Source: CAYLMG01 sp964568365
GTDB lineage: Bacteria > Planctomycetota > Phycisphaerae > Sedimentisphaerales > Anaerobacaceae
Reading direction: 5' to 3'
Length of the DNA stretch: 11,900 bases
Assembly: GCA_964568365.1 (NCBI GenBank)
Contig: CAZMQF010000076.1
Span: forward strand, 1 to 11,900
Each line of letters opens with the position of its first letter. Positions within the stretch are counted from its first letter, which is position 1. Under the pieces are notes generated by a model. That model searched no databases and was not told where the DNA came from. It saw only the letters and a list, made by a program, of their open reading frames with translations. A program made the translations under genes and the position numbers. Positions 6,680-11,900 of this stretch are shown here, one piece after another.

Positions 6680-7642
6680 ATGCTCAAAAATTACTGGTTC
6701 AACAGGAAAATATGCAAAGTCGGGTTAAAACTATCGGGGTGGCTGGGTAAGCCTGTTACTTTGGGGCCGCCGCGGCATATTTCAATGGAGGTTACCAGCT
6801 TCTGTAATCTCCGGTGCCCCATGTGTAAGTTGGGCCAGAAAAGCCTGGGGCGAGATGTTGGGCTGATGGATTATGATAAGTACTGTAAACTTTTGGATGA
6901 AATTTCACCTTTTGTCAGCCAGATATCTTTCCCATGGTATGGAGAGCCATTTACTCGCAAAGATTTAGGCCAATTTGTAAGGTACGCTTCCGAAAAGGGA
7001 ATGGTGGTTCAGGTGCAGACTAATGGCACCTACCTCAATAAATGCGAAATAGATTACTTGGTTGAATGCAATGTTCGTTCGATTATTATCGCTATAGATG
7101 GTTTGGAGCAGAAAACCTACGAGATATATCGTGTTGGAGGCGATCTCGCGCAGGTTATAGCCGGTGTAAAGCGTCTTGTATCCCTACGTCAGGAGCGGCG
7201 CAGTATATATCCACAGCGAATACAAATGAACTTCCTTGTTATGAAACACAACGAGCATGAACTACCATACGTGGAAGAGTTCGGGAAGGAGCTTGGTGTT
7301 GACCGCGTTAAGATTAAGAGTGCACATGTAGATCGTACCAAAGAGGGTGTGGAATTTCTTCCGACAAATCCAAAATACTGCCGTTATGACGAAACAATGC
7401 ATCTCAAATCAAAACGGGACAAAGTCCGAGGCTGCTCAGACTTATGGCGATCAACCGTGGTGTCCTGGGATGGTACAATGGGTTTATGTTGCATTGACTA
7501 TGACTGTGAGTACTCGCCTGGAAACGTGTTCGACGATGGTTTTTTCAAAGTATGGTTTGGTGACAAAATGCGTCAACTCCGACGTCGTGTGCTTACGGAC
7601 AAAGCAAATATAGAGATTTGCAAAAGATGCTGTAAGATTTGA
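6680..7642 (+). CDS. Radical SAM/SPASM-domain enzyme
   Basis: Protein of 320 residues that should bind a 4Fe-4S cluster and cleave S-adenosylmethionine to a radical. The cluster motif is C42-N-L-R-C46-P-M-C49 (CX3CX2C), preceded by ISMEVTSF. A GEP-type motif follows at 88-90 (FPWYGEPF), with VQTNGTYLN at 112-120 and IIAIDGL at 136-142, all standard for the radical SAM barrel. The C-terminal part has SPASM-type cysteines at C252, C270/C271, C276, C314 and C317/C318 around SWDGTMGLCC and ICKRCC, so one or two auxiliary clusters are expected. ATG 6680 has AGGA six bases upstream. Enzymes of this kind are found in peptide-maturation loci and also in glycan loci. No precursor-peptide gene was found here, so modification of a sugar or lipid intermediate is the contextual guess. 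It stands alone on its strand and converges on the methyltransferase gene with a 50-base gap. Confidence 0.87.
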   Translation: MLKNYWFNRKICKVGLKLSGWLGKPVTLGPPRHISMEVTSFCNLRCPMCKLGQKSLGRDVGLMDYDKYCKLLDEISPFVSQISFPWYGEPFTRKDLGQFVRYASEKGMVVQVQTNGTYLNKCEIDYLVECNVRSIIIAIDGLEQKTYEIYRVGGDLAQVIAGVKRLVSLRQERRSIYPQRIQMNFLVMKHNEHELPYVEEFGKELGVDRVKIKSAHVDRTKEGVEFLPTNPKYCRYDETMHLKSKRDKVRGCSDLWRSTVVSWDGTMGLCCIDYDCEYSPGNVFDDGFFKVWFGDKMRQLRRRVLTDKANIEICKRCCKI

Positions 7643-7692
7643 GTGCTCGTGTAGGCCATCAATATATTCTTAGCAACTTGAGCTTGGCGCTT

Positions 7693-8334
7693 TCAGGCAG
7701 AGCTTTTTTGCAAAACTGTCCAATATGTATTAGCGTACCTATTTAGATAGTGTTCCTGTATAGGGTAGCGTAAATGCCGTAGCAGACGAAAGAGTGGGAA
7801 TTTGGGTTTTTCCGAAACCCTTTCTTCAACCAGCTGGATATTATTTTTCTTGCGGATGTGTTCTCGGATGAACTGTTTTGCTTCAGAAAAACAGAAAAAC
7901 CATTTATGGCGATCTTGTGTTTTTTCGACCGGCAGGCCATAGTGCTTAAAAGACCCATGACCCCGTTCAATTGGTACTCTGGCATTAACCCAGTTATTTG
8001 GCCATGCAATTATTACATGTTTCTTGCTTACTCTAAGCAGTTCAGAGAAAACCAAATGCAGGTTGTCGATATGTTCCAAAACGTCGGCACAGATAACACA
8101 GTCAAAAGAATTTTCATCAAAAGGCAAGCTGTCAACTTTTTCAAGGTCTATACGTATATCTGGAGTACCCCCGACATCTATACCTGTGTAATCGATGTCC
8201 TCAATTAGTGTTTTCAATAGTGCCTTGTCGCATCCTACATCTAAAATCTTCTTGCCAAAGTATTTACTGAATTTATCAAAAATATACCTTGTTCTTTCCT
8301 CTCGCTTATAAAAATTAACATAATCTACTAACAT
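7693..8334 (-). CDS. Class I SAM-dependent methyltransferase
   Basis: Protein of 213 residues of the small Methyltransf_11-type fold, expected to methylate a sugar or another small acceptor using S-adenosylmethionine. Motif I is ILDVGCDKALL at 30-40. The acidic end of strand 2 is GIDVGG with D53, and the post-motif region is SLPFDENSFDCVICADVLEHI at about 69-89, where DVLEH is the usual signature. The C-terminal third is basic and lacks recognisable acceptor motifs, so the substrate is unknown. The start at 8334 is supported by AGAAGGA about 8 bases upstream. It is the last gene of the minus-strand run, 34 bases after the CgeB-like gene. Tailoring methyltransferases at the end of glycosyltransferase operons commonly methylate glycan residues or chain ends, but that role is inference here. 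Confidence 0.85.
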   Translation of the reverse strand: MLVDYVNFYKREERTRYIFDKFSKYFGKKILDVGCDKALLKTLIEDIDYTGIDVGGTPDIRIDLEKVDSLPFDENSFDCVICADVLEHIDNLHLVFSELLRVSKKHVIIAWPNNWVNARVPIERGHGSFKHYGLPVEKTQDRHKWFFCFSEAKQFIREHIRKKNNIQLVEERVSEKPKFPLFRLLRHLRYPIQEHYLNRYANTYWTVLQKSSA

Positions 8335-8368
8335 ATTTTAATTCCTTCTCTAAAATTTGCTTAATTCA

Positions 8369-9409
8369 TTATAGTATCGTCGCCCATGGCGCGTCGTAAT
8401 GGCCTTTTTCGATCAAATCAAGGACGTGCTGGGCAATTTTTTCACAGTTAAATTCCTTGTGGGCGTGTTCCATTCCCGAGCGGGCGATTTTTCCCCTTTC
8501 TTCGTCGTGCTTTAAGTACCAGCCGGCGAGCTCAAAAAATTCGTCAACAGATTCAAAATATCGGCAGTGTTCGCCATCTTTAAAAAGCAAATCTGTATCA
8601 GGAACTCTTTTTGCCAAAGTAAATGTTCCGCAGGAAAGGCAGTTAACCAATCTGTCCGAATGATACATTCTCATATTATTATACGCATTTATACTCAAAG
8701 CAATTTTAGCGCAGCTTATTGCCTTGAATGCGTCAATTCCCTCTATTTTAGGATTTCCAAACGAACCATAAACTTTGGCGTTGTGCATTTTGGAGAGCTT
8801 TTCCAGAATTGTATATCTATCCGGGTCAGCTTCATCATTATTTTTTCTGTGTTCAGCCGAGCCGGTGAAAATAAAGTCGGTTCCCATAAACTCTTCATCC
8901 TTATAAGGATGTTGAATATCTGGGTCACACGGGCAGGGGATAAAGGCACAGATAGGTACTCCTGCCTTTTTATATGTTTCTAACCATTCGTCTGCGTTTG
9001 TTGCAGTAACGATATCCATTTGGCGGGCGATTGCCAGCCGTTCTTTGTTCCGCTCCGGAAACCAGTCGGTATCCCTCCCGATGAAAATTGCCTTCGGAGC
9101 AAGTCTGCGCATTTCAGTTATGTTATCGCTGCTGAGGTCTTTCATCGTAAGAATAAAGATAATATCCGGATGATAACTTTTGATTTGAGAAATGAGGGCG
9201 TTGAAGGTACGTTTTTGCGCGATTTTGCCGCATAAGGTTCTGCTTTTGAAGGGACTGAACTCTTTGGTAATATTCCTGAAGCTGAAACGCTGGACGTCGT
9301 TGCCCGTGCGGATTAGACCCTTGAACCAGCGGCGTCGCTCCACACTAATGGATAGAGGAAGATGGTTTCTGAAATCGGATATCAACATTATCCGCTTTGC
9401 TTCTGCCAT
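8369..9409 (-). CDS. CgeB-like glycosyltransferase, paralog A
   Basis: Protein of 346 residues of the CgeB-like GT-B group, with a C-terminal Glyco_trans_1_2-type domain. N-terminal half: KRIMLISD, the basic patch VERRRW at 23-28, HPDIIFILTM at 80-89 and the very conserved GRDTDWFPERNKERLA at 111-126. C-terminal half: DFIFTGSAEH at 178-187, KIALSINAYNN at 235-245, SDRLVNCLSCGTF at 251-263, FKDGEHCRYFESVDEF at 276-291 and a closing helical region DEERGKIARSGMEHAH, the pattern of nucleotide-sugar-binding domains in this family. No signal peptide or membrane helix is seen, so it acts in the cytoplasm. ATG 9409 is preceded by AAGGA at good spacing. It is about 72% identical by hand count to the gene 61 bases upstream, with the same length and no gaps; two stretches are identical at DNA level. 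Donor and acceptor sugars are unknown; DUF3880-type architecture is an alternative label. Confidence 0.82.
   Translation of the reverse strand: MAEAKRIMLISDFRNHLPLSISVERRRWFKGLIRTGNDVQRFSFRNITKEFSPFKSRTLCGKIAQKRTFNALISQIKSYHPDIIFILTMKDLSSDNITEMRRLAPKAIFIGRDTDWFPERNKERLAIARQMDIVTATNADEWLETYKKAGVPICAFIPCPCDPDIQHPYKDEEFMGTDFIFTGSAEHRKNNDEADPDRYTILEKLSKMHNAKVYGSFGNPKIEGIDAFKAISCAKIALSINAYNNMRMYHSDRLVNCLSCGTFTLAKRVPDTDLLFKDGEHCRYFESVDEFFELAGWYLKHDEERGKIARSGMEHAHKEFNCEKIAQHVLDLIEKGHYDAPWATIL
8466..8663 (-). repeat. 198-bp perfect repeat, copy 1
   Basis: This stretch is identical base for base to 9568-9765. It encodes residues 250-314 of paralog A, the C-terminal donor-binding core. Differences begin immediately at both ends (third positions included), and the offset of 1102 bases matches the spacing of the two genes. 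Confidence 0.9.
9012..9081 (-). repeat. 70-bp perfect repeat, copy 1
   Basis: Identical to 10114-10183 at the same 1102-base offset. It covers the codons for GRDTDWFPERNKERLAIARQ and the next three residues. Flanking codons differ between the paralogs on both sides. Confidence 0.88.
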
Positions 9410-9470
9410 AATTTACCGTCCTTCTGTGGTTCCGTTTTGTGATATTTTGAGACAATATTTTCTGGTCCGT

Positions 9471-10511
9471 CTATATAATGTGTTTCCATGGTGCGTCGTA
9501 GCTTCCTTTTTCAATTAAATCCATCAGATGCCCTGCGATTTTTGAGCAGTTAAATTCCTTATGAGCATGTTCCATTCCCGAGCGGGCGATTTTTCCCCTT
9601 TCTTCGTCGTGCTTTAAGTACCAGCCGGCGAGCTCAAAAAATTCGTCAACAGATTCAAAATATCGGCAGTGTTCGCCATCTTTAAAAAGCAAATCTGTAT
9701 CAGGAACTCTTTTTGCCAAAGTAAATGTTCCGCAGGAAAGGCAGTTAACCAATCTGTCCGAATGACACATCCGAATATTATTATACGCATTTATGCTCAA
9801 TGCAATTTTAGCCCCGCTTATAGCCTTGAATATATCAATACCTGCAATTTTCGGGATTCCGAATGCGCCATAGATCCTCGCATTAGGCATTTTCGAAAGT
9901 CTTTGGGCAATTGTGTATCTGTCCGGGTCAAATTTGTCCTGATGAGCCTTGTGCAGGGCTGAGCCTGTAAAAATAATGTCAGTTTTAAATCGTTCTTCAG
10001 CCGGATAAGGATGCTGAATATCCGGGTCGCAGGGAAATGGAATAAATGCACAAAGGGGGACGCCGATATTTTTATATTCCTGTAACCATTCACCTGCGTT
10101 TGTTGCATTGACAATATCCATTTGGCGGGCGATTGCCAGCCGTTCTTTGTTCCGCTCCGGAAACCAGTCGGTATCCCTCCCGACGAAAACTGCTTTCGGC
10201 GCGACTTGCCGCATTGCAAGGACAGTTTCAGGCCCGTAATCTTCCATACTGAGCGCAAGAACAATATCAGGATGGTAGCACCTGACCTGCTCAAGCAGTG
10301 TCGGATTTGTGTATCTTTTTGCGGTGTGCTTAAAAAAGTATTTGCTTTTGAATGCACTCAGTTCTCTGGTAATGTTTCGGTAACTAAAATGTTGCACATC
10401 GTGGCCGAGACGGATAAGCCCTTTTATCCACCGACGCCTTTCCACACGAATTGAAGCCGGAGACTCTTCTTTTAAGTATGCAATTACAAAGATACGTTTT
10501 GTTTCTGGCAT
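9471..10511 (-). CDS. CgeB-like glycosyltransferase, paralog B
   Basis: Second 346-residue member of the tandem pair, aligned without gaps to its downstream neighbour. It shares VERRRW (23-28), GRDTDWFPERNKERLA (111-126), CAFIPFPCDPDIQHPY (154-169), KIALSINAYNN (235-245) and SDRLVNCLSCGTF (251-263). The N-terminal region, about 50-100, is the most diverged (many differences in SAFKSKYFF and EDYGPETVLAM). In GT-B enzymes that half binds the acceptor, so the pair may recognise different acceptors while using the same donor; this is inference. The ribosome binding site before ATG 10511 is weak (GAG only), so translation may depend on the upstream gene, whose stop is 44 bases away. No transmembrane segment is visible. 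Confidence 0.82.
   Translation of the reverse strand: MPETKRIFVIAYLKEESPASIRVERRRWIKGLIRLGHDVQHFSYRNITRELSAFKSKYFFKHTAKRYTNPTLLEQVRCYHPDIVLALSMEDYGPETVLAMRQVAPKAVFVGRDTDWFPERNKERLAIARQMDIVNATNAGEWLQEYKNIGVPLCAFIPFPCDPDIQHPYPAEERFKTDIIFTGSALHKAHQDKFDPDRYTIAQRLSKMPNARIYGAFGIPKIAGIDIFKAISGAKIALSINAYNNIRMCHSDRLVNCLSCGTFTLAKRVPDTDLLFKDGEHCRYFESVDEFFELAGWYLKHDEERGKIARSGMEHAHKEFNCSKIAGHLMDLIEKGSYDAPWKHII
9568..9765 (-). repeat. 198-bp perfect repeat, copy 2
   Basis: Partner of 8466-8663, lying in paralog B at the same codons. Identity ends at T/C differences just outside both edges. Confidence 0.9.
10114..10183 (-). repeat. 70-bp perfect repeat, copy 2
   Basis: Partner of 9012-9081, lying in paralog B over the codons for the conserved RDTDWFPERNKER region. 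Confidence 0.88.
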
Positions 10512-10555
10512 ATATTGCTCGAAAATTTACACCCGAATTAACAACCGGATGCTGT

Positions 10556-11900
10556 CTACCGTATTTTGTTGTTGCTTTGTGTGAATTTCAGGATTTCCAC
10601 GCAATTATTTTTATCAGGCTTACGTACATAATAGGAAAATACTAATTGGAAGTTTTCTTTTTGTAAAGGTAGATTCTTAATTTCTTCGTTTCCTACTTTT
10701 ACAAGATAAACAGTTTTAAGTCTTATATTCTTGGTTTCGTTTGTTCTGTAGTCTCTGCGTTCAGCATAAAAGCTGATTCGTGGGTCTGCCGCTATTATCA
10801 AACTTTCTGCCGGACTGTGTTCTTTCAGCCATTGTGAGGCAACTATATACAATTCTGTTTTCTTTGAAAAATGTGGCAACCTTGGAATACATCTAACGCA
10901 ACTAAATAAGATGAGAGTTAAAAACAGAATATTTGGTTTGTTATTCGGTGAAACTTTGAAAAGTTTTTCCTGGATTAAGCTGCTTACGACATGGAAACCT
11001 GCCGGAACATAAAAGATTGTCGTGCATATAAATGCCAGCATATATCTTTCGCGAATATTTCCGTGAGAGCAATATTGCGCTATAAATGCGGCGATATTCG
11101 TGAGTATAAATATCGATATTAACAATACACCTGTTTCCTTTAGGGTCTTTTTTCGAAAATAAAAGTACATACCGATTAATAAGGCGGGTAAATGGTGCCA
11201 GGCATATAACATTTGATTCATTTCTTTCACTACGGCATGAAATCCTCTTGCAAGGTTTTGTGAGGTATATCCGACTTGAAAAGTTTGATTTTTATCGGAT
11301 ACCGGTTCAGTTTCTTTGGTTTGAGGTTTTTCAAACGAACCCGATAAAACCTTAATATAGCCTTCCAGCCTTTCTGGAAGACAGGTTCCTTTTATCAGCA
11401 TGTAGGGTCCTGCGGCAGCAGCGAAAAAAGAAACTAATATAATCAACTTCAAGACTAATTTTCTTGAATTTGTATGGTTTTTCTGGAAGATAAAGCTTAT
11501 TAATAGACATAGAAAAGCACATGCAATCAGTTCAATGCATTCATTCCTTATCCAGTAACCAAGTCCAGAAACTAAGCCTGCTGTTGCGAACAGCCAGTAT
11601 CGGTCTTGCTTTAAAGCATGTAATAATAACAGGAAACCCGTTGTCAGAAAAAGCATATAAGGCCAATCTCTTAAAGCATCACTTCCAAACCGTGTGGGAT
11701 AGGGTAATAACAGTAACAGTAGTATTCCCCAAAAACTATTAATCTGCCCCAAAAGCTTTTTTCCTATAAAATACAAAGGCACTACTGTTAAAATCCGACT
11801 GAACAAAGATATGAACCTGGCAGAGTATATCCAGCCGGTGGTTGATACATTTGGAGATATTAAGGCTGTCAGGCTGTGAACTAACCATATTAAGATAGGA
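10556..11900 (-). CDS. GT-C membrane glycosyltransferase (GT39/ArnT-like), N-terminus outside window
   Basis: Polytopic inner-membrane protein, likely transferring a sugar from a polyprenyl-phosphate donor on the periplasmic side. The frame stays open to the right edge. The TTG at 11806 is internal: upstream codons read GWIYSARFISLFSRIL, the usual run into the helix VVPLYFIGKKLLG. About 447 codons are visible; the first helix and the catalytic acidic residue of the first periplasmic loop are off the window. About eight to ten membrane segments follow, for example WGILLLLLLPYP, YMLFLTTGFLLLLHA, LVLKLIILVSFFAAAAG, GVLLISIFILTNIAAFI and NILFLTLILFSCV, with one long hydrophilic loop encoded around 11220-11390. 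The RERYMLAF segment and the soluble tail (VASQWLKEHSP, then IAADPRISFYAERR) match the GT39-type C-terminal part. It appears to lead the minus-strand genes, whose promoter lies outside the window. Sugar and acceptor are unknown. Confidence 0.8.
   Translation of the reverse strand, partial: PILIWLVHSLTALISPNVSTTGWIYSARFISLFSRILTVVPLYFIGKKLLGQINSFWGILLLLLLPYPTRFGSDALRDWPYMLFLTTGFLLLLHALKQDRYWLFATAGLVSGLGYWIRNECIELIACAFLCLLISFIFQKNHTNSRKLVLKLIILVSFFAAAAGPYMLIKGTCLPERLEGYIKVLSGSFEKPQTKETEPVSDKNQTFQVGYTSQNLARGFHAVVKEMNQMLYAWHHLPALLIGMYFYFRKKTLKETGVLLISIFILTNIAAFIAQYCSHGNIRERYMLAFICTTIFYVPAGFHVVSSLIQEKLFKVSPNNKPNILFLTLILFSCVRCIPRLPHFSKKTELYIVASQWLKEHSPAESLIIAADPRISFYAERRDYRTNETKNIRLKTVYLVKVGNEEIKNLPLQKENFQLVFSYYVRKPDKNNCVEILKFTQSNNKIR

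Noticed and set aside
7643..7715. Possible terminator between the convergent radical SAM and methyltransferase genes
   Set aside because: AGCT segments near a T run pair over only four bases and do not extend into a stable stem.
8567..8983. Open frames on the plus strand opposite the CgeB-like genes, such as 8567-8983 and 9669-9962
   Set aside because: They are antisense shadows. They look related to each other only because the genes they oppose are paralogs, and they have no recognisable domain.
11804..11806. TTG at 11806 as the start of the GT-C gene
   Set aside because: The frame is open upstream to the window edge and encodes sequence typical of the family (GWIYSAR and onward), so the gene begins outside the window.

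Overview
The window is about 11.9 kb of a cell-surface glycan (lipopolysaccharide or related envelope polysaccharide) locus from a Gram-negative-type bacterium. Base composition is roughly 45% GC in most genes by eye. Two things point to a diderm: an MsbA-type lipid flippase and an InaA/WaaP-type lipopolysaccharide kinase. The coding style and the exporter's periplasmic insert fit a Planctomycetota (Phycisphaerae-like) origin, but that placement is inference and was not tested by any search.

Layout, plus strand first. Positions 1-1491 hold the 3' part of a soluble receiver-PAS-histidine kinase gene that enters from the left edge. After a 195-base spacer carrying a possible promoter and inverted repeat come an MsbA-like ABC exporter (1687-3846), a protein with two tandem lipopolysaccharide-kinase domains (3934-5295), and, 3 bases further on, the first 71 codons of a family 2 glycosyltransferase (5299-5514). 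That transferase stops abruptly at a four-base TTAA shared with the stop codon of a convergent GT-B glycosyltransferase (5511-6428, minus). The sequence from about 5512 to 6660 is much more AT-rich than its surroundings and looks like an insertion or replacement. A radical SAM/SPASM enzyme follows on the plus strand (6680-7642).

The right third is a minus-strand run, probably one operon read from right to left. It contains a GT-C membrane glycosyltransferase (10556 to beyond the right edge), two tandem CgeB-like glycosyltransferase paralogs of identical length (9471-10511 and 8369-9409), and a class I SAM methyltransferase (7693-8334). The gaps between these genes are 44, 61 and 34 bases.

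Functionally the set reads as glycan assembly (GT2 remnant, GT-B, two CgeB-like GTs, GT-C), decoration (kinase domains, methyltransferase, radical SAM enzyme) and export of the lipid-linked product (MsbA). The most unusual points are a PDZ-like insert in the exporter's first periplasmic loop, the two-kinase fusion, the patchwork of perfectly identical DNA in otherwise diverged CgeB-like paralogs (a gene-conversion signature), and the AT-rich replacement that beheads the GT2 gene. I found no RNA gene, CRISPR array, transposase or convincing intrinsic terminator.
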